A stretch of 64,000 bases of DNA, taken from NCBI RefSeq assembly GCF_013337685.1, contig NZ_SUQN01000005.1, positions 410,815 through 474,814 on the forward strand, in the 5' to 3' direction. Within the stretch, counting starts at the first letter, position 1; each line of letters begins with the position of its first letter. Shown here in pieces: positions 1 to 9,963 of the stretch. The DNA comes from Citrobacter gillenii. GTDB taxonomy: Bacteria; Pseudomonadota; Gammaproteobacteria; Enterobacterales; Enterobacteriaceae. The translations under genes and the position numbers were made by a program. The notes beneath the pieces were generated by a model. It did no database searches. It was given only the letters and a program-made list of their open reading frames with translations, and had not been told where the DNA came from.

Positions 1-870
1 ACGTTTATCTATGTGCCGAAAGGCGTACGCTGCCCAATGGAGCTTTCCACCTATTTTCGTATTAATGCGGAAAAAACCGGGCAATTTGAACGCACTATCC
101 TGGTGGCGGATGAAGGCAGCTACGTCAGCTACATTGAAGGATGTTCTGCTCCGGTGCGCGACAGCTATCAGCTGCACGCGGCGGTGGTGGAAGTGATCAT
201 CCACAAAGATGCTGAAGTGAAATACTCGACGGTGCAAAACTGGTTCCCTGGCGATGGCAACACCGGCGGCATTCTGAACTTCGTGACCAAACGTGCACTG
301 TGTGAAGGCGAAAACAGCAAAATGTCGTGGACCCAGTCGGAAACTGGCTCGGCCATCACCTGGAAATACCCCAGCTGTATTTTGCGCGGCGATAACTCCA
401 TCGGCGAATTCTACTCCGTTGCGTTGACCAGCGGTCATCAGCAGGCCGATACCGGCACCAAGATGATCCACATCGGCAAGAACACCAAATCGACCATTAT
501 CTCGAAAGGGATCTCCGCCGGGCACAGCCAGAACAGCTATCGCGGCCTGGTAAAAATCATGCCGACGGCCACCAACGCCCGTAACTATACCCAGTGTGAC
601 TCGATGCTGATTGGTGCGGACTGCGGGGCGCACACCTTCCCGTACGTAGAGTGTCGCAACAACAGCGCCCATCTTGAACACGAAGCCACCACCTCACGTA
701 TTGGTGAAGATCAGCTGTTCTACTGTCTGCAGCGCGGTATCAGCGAAGAAGACGCCATCTCGATGATCGTCAACGGGTTCTGTAAAGACGTGTTCTCTGA
801 ACTGCCGCTGGAGTTCGCTGTTGAAGCGCAAAAACTTCTCGCCATCAGCCTTGAACACAGCGTCGGTTAA
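1..870 (+). CDS. sufB: SufB, Fe-S scaffold subunit (5' end cut by window)
   Basis: Scaffold subunit of the cytosolic SufBCD complex, which assembles Fe-S clusters under iron limitation or oxidative stress. The frame is open from base 1 to a TAA at 868-870, giving 289 residues that match the C-terminal three fifths of the 495-residue family protein. The conserved EGCSAP motif falls exactly where E. coli Cys254 is expected if the protein is full length, and the [13 protein letters not shown] segment near the C-terminus carries the second functional cysteine (Cys405 in E. coli). First gene of the visible sufBCDSE run; 16 nt precede sufC. The start codon and sufA lie outside the window. Confidence 0.97.
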   Translation, partial: TFIYVPKGVRCPMELSTYFRINAEKTGQFERTILVADEGSYVSYIEGCSAPVRDSYQLHAAVVEVIIHKDAEVKYSTVQNWFPGDGNTGGILNFVTKRALCEGENSKMSWTQSETGSAITWKYPSCILRGDNSIGEFYSVALTSGHQQADTGTKMIHIGKNTKSTIISKGISAGHSQNSYRGLVKIMPTATNARNYTQCDSMLIGADCGAHTFPYVECRNNSAHLEHEATTSRIGEDQLFYCLQRGISEEDAISMIVNGFCKDVFSELPLEFAVEAQKLLAISLEHSVG

Positions 871-886
871 AATTTAAGGAAAGCAC

Positions 887-1633
887 ATGTTAAGCATTAA
901 AGATTTACAGGTCAGCGTCGAAGAGAAGGCGATCCTGCGCGGGCTGAGCCTGGAGGTCCGCCCGGGTGAAGTTCACGCCATTATGGGACCGAACGGTTCA
1001 GGAAAAAGCACGCTGTCGGCAACATTGGCCGGGCGTGATGATTATGCCGTCACCGGGGGAACGGTGGAATTTAACGGTAAAGATTTACTGGAACTGTCGC
1101 CGGAAGACCGGGCCGGTGAAGGCATCTTTATGGCGTTTCAATACCCGGTGGAAATTCCCGGCGTCAGCAATCAGTTTTTCCTGCAAACCGCGCTTAATGC
1201 AGTGCGCGGTTACCGTGGCGAAGACGCACTGGATCGATTCGACTTCCAGGATTTGATGGAGGAGAAAATCGCGCTGTTGAAAATGCCGGAGGATTTGCTC
1301 ACCCGCTCGGTAAACGTCGGTTTCTCCGGCGGTGAGAAAAAACGCAATGATATTTTGCAGATGGCGGTGCTGGAGCCTCAGCTGTGCATTCTCGACGAGT
1401 CTGATTCGGGGTTGGATATTGATGCGCTAAAAATTGTCGCTGATGGCGTCAATTCGCTGCGCGACGGCAAGCGTTCATTCATTATTGTCACCCACTATCA
1501 GCGCATCCTCGACTATATCAAACCCGATTACGTCCATGTTTTGTATCAGGGACGCATTGTTAAGTCCGGCGATTTCACGCTGGTTAAACAGCTGGAGGAG
1601 CAAGGATATGGCTGGCTTAGTGAACAGCAGTAA
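887..1633 (+). CDS. sufC: SufC, ATPase of the SufBCD scaffold
   Basis: ABC-type ATPase (248 aa) that drives conformational change of the SufB-SufD scaffold during Fe-S assembly; it is soluble and not a transporter. Walker A GPNGSGKST lies near residue 33, the signature SGGEKKR near 148, and Walker B CILDESDSGLD near 168, followed by a switch histidine (VTHYQ). The length equals the E. coli protein. The ATG has AAGGAAAG just upstream. The 3' end overlaps the sufD start by 26 nt, which suggests translational coupling. Confidence 0.97.
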   Translation: MLSIKDLQVSVEEKAILRGLSLEVRPGEVHAIMGPNGSGKSTLSATLAGRDDYAVTGGTVEFNGKDLLELSPEDRAGEGIFMAFQYPVEIPGVSNQFFLQTALNAVRGYRGEDALDRFDFQDLMEEKIALLKMPEDLLTRSVNVGFSGGEKKRNDILQMAVLEPQLCILDESDSGLDIDALKIVADGVNSLRDGKRSFIIVTHYQRILDYIKPDYVHVLYQGRIVKSGDFTLVKQLEEQGYGWLSEQQ

Positions 1634-2879
1634 TGTGCTGCAGCAGTGGCATCACTTGTTTGAGTCACAGGGCGAAACCCGCTCGCAGCACGCGCAGCAG
1701 CACTTACAGCAGATGCTGCGTCTTGGGCTGCCTACGCGTAAGCATGAAGACTGGAAATACACGCCGCTGGAAGGATTAACCAGTAGCCAGTTTGTTAGTC
1801 ATCTTGCCGCGATAACCCCGGCGCAGTGCGAGGCGTTAGCCGCTGGCATTGATGCTGTGCGTCTGGTGTTTGTCGACGGGCAATTCTGCGAAGCGCTTAG
1901 CGACAGCACGGACGGTAGCGGCTTTGACATTACCGTTGACGATGCGCACCTGTCGCTACCGGCACCGATTCAGCCAGAGGTTTTTCTGCATCTGACGGAA
2001 AGCCTGTCGCGCAGTGTGACGCATATCAAGGTGAAGCGTAATCAGCGCCCGGCGAAACCGCTACTGTTGATGCACATCACCCAGGGAGTGGCGGGCGATG
2101 ACGTCAATACCGCGCATTATCGCCACCACCTTGAACTGGCGGAGGGCGCAGAAGCCACCATCATCGAACATTTTGTCAGCCTCAATGCGCTGAAGCACTT
2201 TACCGGCGCGCGCGTTACGATGAACGTGGCGGCCAATGCCCACTTGCAGCATATCAAGCTGGCGTTTGAGAACCCGGTCAGCCATCACTTCGCCCATAAC
2301 GACATTCAGTTGGGCGCAGATGCTACGGCGGTGAGCCACAGCTTTTTGCTCGGCGACGCGGTGTTGCGCCATAACACCAGCACCCAACTGAACGGCGAAA
2401 ACACCACGCTGCGGATTAACAGTCTGGCGATGCCGGTGAAAAACGAAGTCTGCGATACCCGCACCTGGCTTGAGCATAACAAAGGCTATTGCAACAGCCG
2501 CCAACTGCATAAAACCATCGTCAGCGATAAAGGTCGGGCGGTGTTCAATGGTCTGATCAACGTTGCGCAGCACGCGATTAAAACCGACGGACAGATGACG
2601 AACAATAATTTGCTGCTCGGTAAGCTGTCGGAAGTGGACACCAAACCGCAACTGGAAATCTATGCCGATGACGTGAAATGCAGCCACGGCGCGACGGTAG
2701 GGCGGATCGACGATGAGCAGATGTTCTATCTGCGCTCGCGTGGGATAGGCCAGCAAGATGCTCAACAGATGATTCTCTATGCGTTTGCCGCTGAGCTGAC
2801 GGAAGCCCTGAGCGATGAAACGCTTAAACAACAGGTTCTGGCGCGTATAGCCCAACGCCTGCCGGGAGGCGTAGCATGA
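1608..2879 (+). CDS. sufD: SufD, scaffold partner of SufB
   Basis: SufB paralogue that forms the SufBC2D complex and is needed for iron entry into the nascent cluster. The start at 1608 (MAGLVNSSN) is chosen because it gives 423 residues, the E. coli length, and sits behind GGAGGAGCAAGGAT; the frame stays open further upstream inside sufC but that extension is a sufC shadow. The characteristic segment [14 protein letters not shown] (here [15 protein letters not shown]) is near residue 40. The stop overlaps the sufS start codon (ATGA). Confidence 0.96.
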   Translation: MAGLVNSSNVLQQWHHLFESQGETRSQHAQQHLQQMLRLGLPTRKHEDWKYTPLEGLTSSQFVSHLAAITPAQCEALAAGIDAVRLVFVDGQFCEALSDSTDGSGFDITVDDAHLSLPAPIQPEVFLHLTESLSRSVTHIKVKRNQRPAKPLLLMHITQGVAGDDVNTAHYRHHLELAEGAEATIIEHFVSLNALKHFTGARVTMNVAANAHLQHIKLAFENPVSHHFAHNDIQLGADATAVSHSFLLGDAVLRHNTSTQLNGENTTLRINSLAMPVKNEVCDTRTWLEHNKGYCNSRQLHKTIVSDKGRAVFNGLINVAQHAIKTDGQMTNNNLLLGKLSEVDTKPQLEIYADDVKCSHGATVGRIDDEQMFYLRSRGIGQQDAQQMILYAFAAELTEALSDETLKQQVLARIAQRLPGGVA

Positions 2880-4096
2880 CATTTCCGATTGAAAAAGTGC
2901 GGGCCGATTTTCCGGTCCTGACCCGTGAAGTGAACGGCCTGCCGCTGGCGTATCTGGACAGCGCTGCCAGCGCGCAAAAGCCGAATCAGGTGATTGATGC
3001 CGAAGCTGAGTTTTACCGCCATGGCTATGCGGCGGTTCACCGTGGTATTCATACCCTAAGCGCCCAGGCGACGGAAAAAATGGAGAATGTGCGTAAGCTG
3101 GCGTCGCTGTTTATTAATGCCCGCTCCGCTGAAGAACTGGTATTTGTGCGTGGCACGACCGAGGGCATTAATCTGGTAGCCAACAGTTGGGGCACCAGCA
3201 ATGTGCGGGCGGGGGATAACATCATCATCAGTGAGATGGAACACCACGCCAACATCGTGCCATGGCAGATGCTGTGTGCCCGCGTGGGTGCTGAGCTGCG
3301 TGTCATCCCCCTGAATGCTGATGGCACCTTGCAGTTGGATACTCTGCCAACTCTGTTCGACGAACGCACCCAACTGCTGGCGATTACCCATGTATCCAAC
3401 GTGCTGGGTACCGAAAACCCGTTAGCAGAGATGATTGCGCTGGCGCATCAGCACGGGGCAAAAGTGCTGGTCGATGGCGCGCAGGCGGTGATGCACCATA
3501 AAGTAGACATGCAGGCGCTGGATTGCGACTTTTATGTTTTCTCCGCCCATAAGCTGTATGGACCCACCGGCATTGGCGTGCTGTATGCCCGTGAGTCGCT
3601 GTTGCAGGAGATGCCGCCCTGGGAAGGCGGGGGTTCAATGATAGCAACGGTTAGCCTGAGCCAGGGAACCACCTGGACGAAAGCGCCGTGGCGTTTTGAA
3701 GCGGGAACGCCCAATACCGGCGGTATTATCGGCCTGGGCGCTGCCATTGAATATGTGAGTGCGCTGGGTCTGGATAACATCAGCGAGTACGAGCAGTTCA
3801 TGATGTGCTACGCGCTAGAACAGCTGGCCAGTGTGCCGGATCTGACGTTGTACGGTCCGCAGGAGCGTCTGGGCGTCATCGCGTTTAACCTCGGTAAACA
3901 CCACGCCTACGACGTGGGTAGTTTTCTTGATAACTACGGTATTGCCGTACGCACCGGGCACCACTGCGCCATGCCGTTGATGGCATATTATAACGTCCCT
4001 GCGATGTGCCGGGCCTCGATTGCCATGTACAACACTCAGGAAGAGGTGGATCGACTGGTAACGGGACTTAAACGTATTCATCACTTATTGGGATAA
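2876..4096 (+). CDS. sufS: SufS, cysteine desulfurase
   Basis: PLP-dependent group II cysteine desulfurase, 406 aa, which takes sulfur from L-cysteine and passes it to SufE. The PLP lysine is in [13 protein letters not shown] (around residue 226) and the catalytic cysteine in [11 protein letters not shown] (around residue 364). The length equals the E. coli enzyme. Start ATG at 2876 overlaps the sufD stop by 4 nt and sufE follows after 12 nt, so the three genes are one transcription unit. Confidence 0.97.
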   Translation: MTFPIEKVRADFPVLTREVNGLPLAYLDSAASAQKPNQVIDAEAEFYRHGYAAVHRGIHTLSAQATEKMENVRKLASLFINARSAEELVFVRGTTEGINLVANSWGTSNVRAGDNIIISEMEHHANIVPWQMLCARVGAELRVIPLNADGTLQLDTLPTLFDERTQLLAITHVSNVLGTENPLAEMIALAHQHGAKVLVDGAQAVMHHKVDMQALDCDFYVFSAHKLYGPTGIGVLYARESLLQEMPPWEGGGSMIATVSLSQGTTWTKAPWRFEAGTPNTGGIIGLGAAIEYVSALGLDNISEYEQFMMCYALEQLASVPDLTLYGPQERLGVIAFNLGKHHAYDVGSFLDNYGIAVRTGHHCAMPLMAYYNVPAMCRASIAMYNTQEEVDRLVTGLKRIHHLLG

Positions 4097-4108
4097 CAGG
4101 GAGGGGGT

Positions 4109-4525
4109 ATGGCTGCGCTACCGGATAAAGAAAAGTTGTTGCGTAATTTTCTGCGCTGCGCGAACTGGGAAGAGAAGTATCTGTATATCATTGAATTAGG
4201 TCAGCGTTTACCAGAATTAAATGCTGATGATCGCTGTGAGAAAAATAGTATTCAGGGCTGTCAGAGTCAGGTATGGATAACAATGCGTCAGAATGCTGAC
4301 GGAATTATTGAATTACAGGGCGACAGTGATGCGGCAATTGTGAAAGGACTGATTGCTGTGGTATTCATTTTATATGATCGAATGACTGCCGAAGATATTG
4401 TGCGTTTTGATGTGCGTCCGTGGTTCGAGAAAATGGCACTGACGCAACATCTCACGCCATCGCGTTCACAGGGGCTGGAAGCGATGATTCGCGCTATTCG
4501 TACGCAAGCGGCAACTCTTAGCTAA
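4109..4525 (+). CDS. sufE: SufE, sulfur acceptor for SufS
   Basis: Cytosolic sulfurtransferase, 138 aa, that accepts persulfide sulfur from SufS and delivers it to SufB. The acceptor cysteine sits in the loop [12 protein letters not shown], corresponding to Cys51 of E. coli SufE. It is preceded by a strong AGGGAGGGGGT ribosome site. Last gene of the suf operon; a REP-like sequence follows. Confidence 0.96.
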   Translation: MAALPDKEKLLRNFLRCANWEEKYLYIIELGQRLPELNADDRCEKNSIQGCQSQVWITMRQNADGIIELQGDSDAAIVKGLIAVVFILYDRMTAEDIVRFDVRPWFEKMALTQHLTPSRSQGLEAMIRAIRTQAATLS

Positions 4526-4538
4526 ACTGATAAAACAC

Positions 4539-4629
4539 GTTATCCGGCAAACCTTGCAAGATAACGCTGAGCAGATTTATGCAATGACTCGTCGGCCGGA
4601 TACCGCAGCAGCCGTTATCCGGCAATAAC
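4539..4629. repeat. Degenerate REP-type palindromic repeats
   Basis: Three copies of the REP-like core TTATCCGGCA / GCCGGATA occur at about 4540, 4594 and 4615 in alternating orientation in the gap between sufE and ldtE. This is the usual place for enterobacterial REP/BIME elements, which can act as mRNA-stabilising hairpins. The copies are weaker than the two BIMEs elsewhere in this window. Confidence 0.5.
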
Positions 4630-4648
4630 GCCAGGGGGGTGAGTGAGT

Positions 4649-5650
4649 ATGAAACGCGCGTCTATTATTACTCTAATGCTAATTGGCGCTTACAGCGCTA
4701 TACAGGCCGCCTGGGCGGTCGATTATCCTTTGCCTGCGGCGAACAGTCGTCTTGTCGGGCAGAATCAAACCTACACCGTGCAGGAAGGCGATAAAAACTT
4801 GCAGGCAATAGCCCGCCGGTTTGATACCGCCGCGATGCTGATCCTCGAAGCGAATAATACGATCGCCCCGGTACCCAGCCCCGGCACCCTGATTACGATT
4901 CCTTCGCAACTGCTGTTACCGGATGCGCCGCGCGAAGGTATTATTGTTAATCTGGCAGAATTGCGTCTGTATTATTTCCCGCCGGGAGAGAATATTGTTC
5001 AGGTATTCCCGATTGGCATTGGTTTACAGGGACTGGAGACCCCGGTGATGGAAACTCGGGTGGGACAGAAAATCCCTAACCCTACATGGACCCCAACACC
5101 AGGCATCCGTAAGCGTTCTCTGGAGCGCGGCATTACGCTACCCCCTGTAGTGCCCGCCGGGCCCAATAATCCGTTAGGACGCTTTGCGCTGCGTCTGGCG
5201 CATGGAAACGGTGAATACCTCATCCACGGTACCAGCGCACCCGACAGTGTAGGCCTGCGCGTCAGCTCTGGCTGTATTCGCATGAACGCGCCGGACATCA
5301 AAGCCCTGTTTGCTCAGGTCAGAACCGGCACGCCGGTCAGAGTGATTAATGAGCCGATAAAGTACGCCATCGAGCCTAACGGCATGCGTTATGTTGAAGT
5401 GCACCGACCTTTGTCGCCAGAGGAAGAACAAAACGTACAGACCATGCCGTATGTACTGCCAGCCGGTTTTACCCAGTTTAAAGACAGTAAAGCCGTAGAC
5501 CTGGGGCTGGTGGATCGGGCGCTGTATCGTCGGGCAGGTTATCCGGTTACCGTTACGGCCGGGCAGGCACCGATTGTGGCCAACGGGCCAGAGGTGAAGT
5601 CGGCACAGAATGGATTGCCAGAAGCAGGGGACGTGCGGACGATGCAGTAA
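4649..5650 (+). CDS. ldtE: L,D-transpeptidase LdtE (YnhG)
   Basis: Periplasmic L,D-transpeptidase that makes 3-3 cross-links between diaminopimelate residues of peptidoglycan. Start ATG 4649 (MKRASIITL) follows AGGGGGGTGAG; an upstream in-frame GTG at 4643 is less likely. A signal peptide ends at AAWA (about residue 24). A LysM-like domain ([17 protein letters not shown]) covers about residues 43-90 and the YkuD domain about 95-235, with the catalytic motif HGTSAP...SSGCIRMN. The length of 333 aa is close to the 334 of E. coli. It is convergent with lpp, whose product is itself a substrate of related transpeptidases (ErfK/YbiS/YcfS). Confidence 0.94.
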   Translation: MKRASIITLMLIGAYSAIQAAWAVDYPLPAANSRLVGQNQTYTVQEGDKNLQAIARRFDTAAMLILEANNTIAPVPSPGTLITIPSQLLLPDAPREGIIVNLAELRLYYFPPGENIVQVFPIGIGLQGLETPVMETRVGQKIPNPTWTPTPGIRKRSLERGITLPPVVPAGPNNPLGRFALRLAHGNGEYLIHGTSAPDSVGLRVSSGCIRMNAPDIKALFAQVRTGTPVRVINEPIKYAIEPNGMRYVEVHRPLSPEEEQNVQTMPYVLPAGFTQFKDSKAVDLGLVDRALYRRAGYPVTVTAGQAPIVANGPEVKSAQNGLPEAGDVRTMQ

Positions 5651-5672
5651 CAGGGAAGGAGGAATGAAGGGC

Positions 5673-5700
5673 AAAAAAAATGGCGCACAATGTGCGCCAT
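5673..5700 (-). terminator. lpp rho-independent terminator
   Basis: On the minus strand a perfect stem ATGGCGCAC / GTGCGCCAT is followed by eight T residues, 20 nt beyond the lpp stop. The A/T symmetry means it may also end ldtE transcription from the other side. Confidence 0.92.
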
Positions 5701-5719
5701 TTCTATTACACAGATACTA

Positions 5720-5968
<249 letters not shown>

Positions 5969-6001
5969 CTAGATTGAGTTAATCTCCATGTAGCGTTACA
6001 A

Positions 6002-6030
6002 GTATTACACAAAGCTTTTTAGGTTGAGAA
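6002..6030 (-). promoter_or_regulatory. lpp promoter
   Basis: Minus-strand -10 TAATAC (6002-6007) and -35 TTCTCA (6025-6030) with a 17-nt spacer. The surrounding GCTTTGTGTAATACTTGTAA and the 5' leader match the well-known strong E. coli lpp promoter. The AT-rich upstream stretch (6030-6060) corresponds to its activating A/T block. Confidence 0.85.
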
Positions 6031-6211
6031 TATTTTTTTGATGCGAATGCACTTATTTTTGATCGTTCGCTCAAAGAAGCATCGAATTGTGCAAAAACGG
6101 CTAAAAACCCGAGTGAAAACAGAAAGCTTCCATCGGATTCATCTTAGATAATCTCTAATTAGATAGTGAAATCCGATTTGATTTTTTATTAATAGTAGCT
6201 ATCGCGGAAAT

Positions 6212-6238
6212 AAAAAAAGCGCCGCAAGGGCGCTTTTT
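6212..6238 (-). terminator. pykF rho-independent terminator
   Basis: A minus-strand stem AAAAAGCGCC / GGCGCTTTTT with loop CTTGC is followed by a run of T residues, 26 nt after the pykF stop. Confidence 0.9.
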
Positions 6239-6264
6239 AGGCAAATTAATTCCCGATGGAATTA

Positions 6265-7686
6265 TTACAGCACGTGAACAGATGCCGTGTTGGTGGTGCC
6301 GCTCGGTACCAGCGCACCGGAAACCATCACTACAACGTCACCTTTCTGTGCCAGGCCGCGCTCAACTAACTGCAGCGCAACTTCTTTACCCAGACGGTAG
6401 AAATCATCAGTAGAAGCGATTTCTTTCACCAAGTGCGGCACCACGCCTTTGCTGAGAACCAGCTGACGCGCAGTCACTTCGTTGGTGGTCAGCGCCAGAA
6501 TGGTCGCGTTCGGGAAGTATTTACGTACGGCTTTAGCGGATTTACCACCCTGGGTCGCTACGACGATCAGCGGAGCTTCCAGTTTTTCAGCGGTTTCTAC
6601 AGCACCACGGCAAACGGCTTCGGTAATACGCAGTTTGCGGTTGTCATGGCTGTTGTCCAGACGGCTGGTCATCACGCGGTCGGTACGTTCGCAGATGGTT
6701 GCCATGATAGAAACGGCTTCCAGCGGGTATTTACCTTTAGCGGATTCACCAGACAGCATGACTGCATCAGTACCGTCGAGGATGGCGTTTGCCACGTCAC
6801 CGGCTTCAGCACGGGTCGGACGTGGGTTTTTGATCATGGAGTCCAGCATCTGAGTCGCGGTGATAACCACTTTACGTGCGCGTACGCATTTTTCGATCAT
6901 CATCTTCTGCGCGAAGATAACTTCTTCAACCGGGATTTCTACGCCCAGATCGCCACGTGCAACCATGATGCCGTCAGACGCTTCGAGGATCTCGTCGAAG
7001 TTGTTCAGGCCTTCCTGGTTTTCGATTTTGGAGATGATCTGAATGTTTTCGCCGCCGTGCGCTTTCAGGTGCTCACGAATTTCAATGACGTCAGAACGTT
7101 TACGGATAAAGGACGCCGCAACGAAGTCAACGCCTTGCTCGCAACCGAAGATCAGGTCCTGTTTGTCTTTTTCAGCCAGTGCTGGCAGCGCGATAGAAAC
7201 GCCCGGCAGGTTAACGCCTTTGTTTTCGCCCAGGTCGCCGTTGTTCAGCACTTTACAGATAACTTTGTTACCTTCGATTGCGGTAACTTCCATGCCGATC
7301 AGACCATCGTCAACCAGCACGGTGTTGCCAACGGACAGGTCATTGGTGAAGCCTTCATAAGTAACAGCAACGATTTCGTTGTTACCTACGACAGATTTGT
7401 CGGTGGTGAACGTGAAGGTCTGACCCGCTTTCAGAGAAACGTCGTTACCGCCTTCCAGTTTAATGGTACGGATTTCCGGACCTTTGGTGTCGAGCAGGAT
7501 GGCCGCTTTCTTGCCGGTCTTGCTCATCACGTTGCGCAAGTTCTTAATGCGCTGACCGTGTTCTGCGTAATCGCCGTGGGAGAAGTTCAGACGCATGACG
7601 TTCATGCCCGCGTCCAGCATTTTGGTTAACATCTCTTCGGATTCGGTTTTCGGACCGATGGTGCAAACAATTTTCGTCTTTTTCAT
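6265..7686 (-). CDS. pykF: Pyruvate kinase I
   Basis: Fructose-1,6-bisphosphate-activated pyruvate kinase (phosphoenolpyruvate + ADP to pyruvate + ATP), glycolysis, cytosolic homotetramer. The N-terminal [12 protein letters not shown], the catalytic-site segment [11 protein letters not shown] and the metal/substrate motif [12 protein letters not shown] are intact. The protein is 473 aa, three residues longer than my recollection of the 470-residue E. coli enzyme: the segment [17 protein letters not shown] near the C-terminus replaces GKELALQSGLAHKG. This lies in the effector-binding C-domain. Monocistronic, with a Cra-type operator upstream. Confidence 0.97.
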   Translation of the reverse strand: MKKTKIVCTIGPKTESEEMLTKMLDAGMNVMRLNFSHGDYAEHGQRIKNLRNVMSKTGKKAAILLDTKGPEIRTIKLEGGNDVSLKAGQTFTFTTDKSVVGNNEIVAVTYEGFTNDLSVGNTVLVDDGLIGMEVTAIEGNKVICKVLNNGDLGENKGVNLPGVSIALPALAEKDKQDLIFGCEQGVDFVAASFIRKRSDVIEIREHLKAHGGENIQIISKIENQEGLNNFDEILEASDGIMVARGDLGVEIPVEEVIFAQKMMIEKCVRARKVVITATQMLDSMIKNPRPTRAEAGDVANAILDGTDAVMLSGESAKGKYPLEAVSIMATICERTDRVMTSRLDNSHDNRKLRITEAVCRGAVETAEKLEAPLIVVATQGGKSAKAVRKYFPNATILALTTNEVTARQLVLSKGVVPHLVKEIASTDDFYRLGKEVALQLVERGLAQKGDVVVMVSGALVPSGTTNTASVHVL

Positions 7687-7893
7687 GACAGTCTTAGTCT
7701 TTAAGTTGAGAAGGATATGGAAATCTGGCTTCCGTCGCGCACGGATGGGAAGCTAAACCTGAGTTACGAAAGTTGTGATGCCTCGCTCTAAGGATAGGTG
7801 ACATCGAAAGAGCGTGCAGAGGAATGTGTGCTTGCGTTTCAGCCCAACGGGTAGGAGAGTTTTGTAGTCGTTGAGTTTTACAGGTCAATGTGC

Positions 7894-7905
7894 TGAAACC
7901 ATTCA
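7894..7905 (-). promoter_or_regulatory. Cra (FruR) operator of pykF
   Basis: TGAAACCATTCA is a near-palindromic match to the Cra consensus TGAATCGATTCA and lies just downstream of the predicted pykF start point, a repressing position. Repression of pykF by Cra is established in E. coli. Confidence 0.75.
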
Positions 7906-7922
7906 AGAGACAATTGGCGCGC

Positions 7923-7951
7923 ATTATACGCTGAAAATTATCTAAAAGGAA
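7923..7951 (-). promoter_or_regulatory. pykF promoter
   Basis: A perfect -10 hexamer TATAAT on the minus strand (7923-7928) has a weak -35 TTCCTT 17 nt upstream. A weak -35 with an ideal -10 and the Cra box about 20 nt downstream fits a Cra-repressed glycolytic promoter. Confidence 0.65.
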
Positions 7952-8258
7952 AATGGAAACGGTGTTTCAAAAGCGTTCTGTGCAGTTTCACGAAAAAATA
8001 TTCACGAATTTGTTCATTGCTATGGATAAAGAGGTTGTCCGCAGCGGTGGTCTGTTGCGCAACAACACGAGGTTCTTCATTCCCGGCTCTTGCAAACGAC
8101 AATAGTGCAAAACAGTTATTCCTTAAAGTTATATCAAATTCTTTTTAATTCATATCAAAAGCCCATTTCCCTGATTACACTCGTTTGGACATCCATACTG
8201 CTAAACAGCCAAAAGCGTTAGCAGGATAACGATAAGCAGCAGCGGATACCCAAACGAC
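7952..8258. other. Intergenic region upstream of the MetNIQ-like operon
   Basis: About 300 nt with no supportable gene. It separates the pykF promoter from the ABC importer and must hold the importer promoter. TTGGACATCC near 8185 weakly resembles a MetJ half-box, but no convincing tandem pair is present. The ribosome site before 8259 is poor. Confidence 0.5.
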
Positions 8259-9281
8259 ATGATTGTCCTGAAAAATATTTCGAAAGTGTTTACGCCAGGC
8301 AGGCTTGCTATTACCGCTGTCGATAACGTCAACCTAACGGTTGAACAGGGGCAGATTTACGGAATTATTGGCTACAGCGGTGCCGGTAAGAGCACCCTGA
8401 TTCGCCTGCTTAACGGCCTTGAACAGCCAACTTCCGGCAGTGTGACCGTCAATGGTCACGATATCTCCACGGCGCGCGGGGAATCGTTACGCCAGGCACG
8501 ACTGAAAATCAGCATGGTGTTTCAGCACTTTAATCTGCTGTGGTCGCGGACCGTCAGCGAAAACATTGCCTTCTCAATGCAAATCGCCGGTGTACCAAAA
8601 GCAAAAATTAAAGCACGTGTGGCCGAACTGATTACATTGGTCGGGCTGGATGGTCGAGAAAACGCCTGGCCGTCGCAGCTCAGCGGTGGGCAAAAACAGC
8701 GTGTCGGGATTGCTCGTGCGCTGGCGAACAACCCGGACGTGCTGTTGTGCGACGAAGCCACTTCCGCGCTGGATCCGCAAACCACCGATCAAATCCTGGA
8801 TTTGCTGCTCGATATTAACCGGCGTTTCAAATTAACCATTGTGCTGATCACCCATGAGATGCACGTGGTGCGCAAAATTTGCGATCGCGTGGCGGTGATG
8901 GAGAACGGCAAAGTGGTTGAAGAGGGCGATGTGCTCAGCGTGTTTAGCCACCCGCAGCAGCCGATCACCCGTCAGTTTGTCCGTCAGGTAAGTCAATATG
9001 CCGAGGAAGATGAGTTTAATCCGCAACTGGCAAGCGAACTCGGCGGTGCGGTGATTAAGTTAACGTTTACCGGACAGCGTACCCATCGGCCGGTGGTCGG
9101 GGAGCTGACGCTGCGCTACGGCCTGCCGTTTAACATTCTGCACGGCAAGATGACGCAAACCGCCCATGGCGCGTTTGGTCAACTGTGGGTGCACGTGGTG
9201 GCCACTGAAGAACAACTCAACAATATTCTGGCCGATCTGCGCCACAGCGACGTTGACGGCGAGGTTATCCAACATGGCTGA
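8259..9281 (+). CDS. MetN-like ABC transporter ATPase
   Basis: ATPase of a methionine-uptake-type (MetNIQ) importer, 340 aa. Walker A GYSGAGKST is near residue 38, signature LSGGQKQR near 140, Walker B VLLCDEATSALD near 160, H-loop ITHEMH. The region after about residue 265 is the ACT-like NIL domain typical of MetN, which binds methionine and inhibits transport. The gene overlaps the permease start by 8 nt. This is a paralogous system, similar in make-up to SfbABC of Salmonella; the chromosomal metNIQ of enterobacteria lies elsewhere. The true substrate could be methionine or a related compound. Confidence 0.88.
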   Translation: MIVLKNISKVFTPGRLAITAVDNVNLTVEQGQIYGIIGYSGAGKSTLIRLLNGLEQPTSGSVTVNGHDISTARGESLRQARLKISMVFQHFNLLWSRTVSENIAFSMQIAGVPKAKIKARVAELITLVGLDGRENAWPSQLSGGQKQRVGIARALANNPDVLLCDEATSALDPQTTDQILDLLLDINRRFKLTIVLITHEMHVVRKICDRVAVMENGKVVEEGDVLSVFSHPQQPITRQFVRQVSQYAEEDEFNPQLASELGGAVIKLTFTGQRTHRPVVGELTLRYGLPFNILHGKMTQTAHGAFGQLWVHVVATEEQLNNILADLRHSDVDGEVIQHG

Positions 9282-9942
9282 TTCCCTGTTTCCCCATCTG
9301 AAATGGGACCAACTGTTCGCGGCAACTCAGGAAACGCTCTACATGACCGCGCTTTCCGGTGTGGCGACCTTTGTACTGGGTATTGCGCTCGGACTGGCGC
9401 TATTTCTGACCGCGCGTGGCGGCCTGTATCAGAACCGCACGCTGTACAGCGCCATCTCGTTGATCGTGAATATTTTCCGCTCAATCCCGTTCATCATTTT
9501 GATCGTGCTGCTGATCCCGGTGACTAAAACGCTGGTAGGCACCATTCTTGGTGCCAACGCCGCGCTACCCGCGCTGATCGTGGGTGCCGCACCGTTCTAT
9601 GCCCGTCTGGTCGAAATTGCCCTGCGTGAAGTAGATAAAGGCGTTATTGAAGCGAGCCGCTCCATGGGGGCACGTCTGAGTACGCTTATTTTTCGGGTTT
9701 TACTGCCGGAATCATCACCCGCTCTGGTGTCCGGTATCACCGTGACGCTGATTGCCCTGGTTAGCTACAGCGCAATGGCTGGTGTGATTGGTGCCGGTGG
9801 TTTAGGGAATTTGGCTTATCTGGAAGGATTCCAGCGCAACCACAGCGACGTTACGCTGGTGGCGACGGTGACCATTCTGGTTATTGTCTTCATCATCCAG
9901 TTTTGCGGCGATGTGATCACCTCTCTGTTAGATAAACGCTAA
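9274..9942 (+). CDS. MetI-like ABC transporter permease
   Basis: Inner-membrane permease of the MetNIQ-type importer, 222 aa, about five transmembrane segments. The start at 9274 (MADSLFPHLKWDQ) matches family N-termini and overlaps the ATPase stop; the open frame upstream is a shadow. The EAA-type loop contacting the ATPase is seen in EASRSMGARLSTLIFRVLLPES near residues 125-145. 21 nt separate it from the binding-protein gene. Confidence 0.9.
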   Translation: MADSLFPHLKWDQLFAATQETLYMTALSGVATFVLGIALGLALFLTARGGLYQNRTLYSAISLIVNIFRSIPFIILIVLLIPVTKTLVGTILGANAALPALIVGAAPFYARLVEIALREVDKGVIEASRSMGARLSTLIFRVLLPESSPALVSGITVTLIALVSYSAMAGVIGAGGLGNLAYLEGFQRNHSDVTLVATVTILVIVFIIQFCGDVITSLLDKR

Positions 9943-9963
9943 TAAAATACGGAAACCATTATC

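Noticed and set aside
11..196. Small frame at the left edge
   Set aside because: It lies in another frame of sufB, whose own reading frame is open and conserved across the same bases.
2061..2882. 273-codon frame antisense to sufD
   Set aside because: Fully inside conserved sufD with no promoter or ribosome site; shadow of biased codon use.
6433..7629. 398-codon open frame antisense to pykF
   Set aside because: It is the complement of a highly conserved, codon-biased gene; no ribosome site, and the composition (very rich in V, F, H, Q) is that of a frame shadow.
8181..8205. MetJ box before the MetNIQ-like operon
   Set aside because: TGGACATCCATACTG matches AGACGTCT-type boxes at only about five of eight positions and no tandem second box is convincing.
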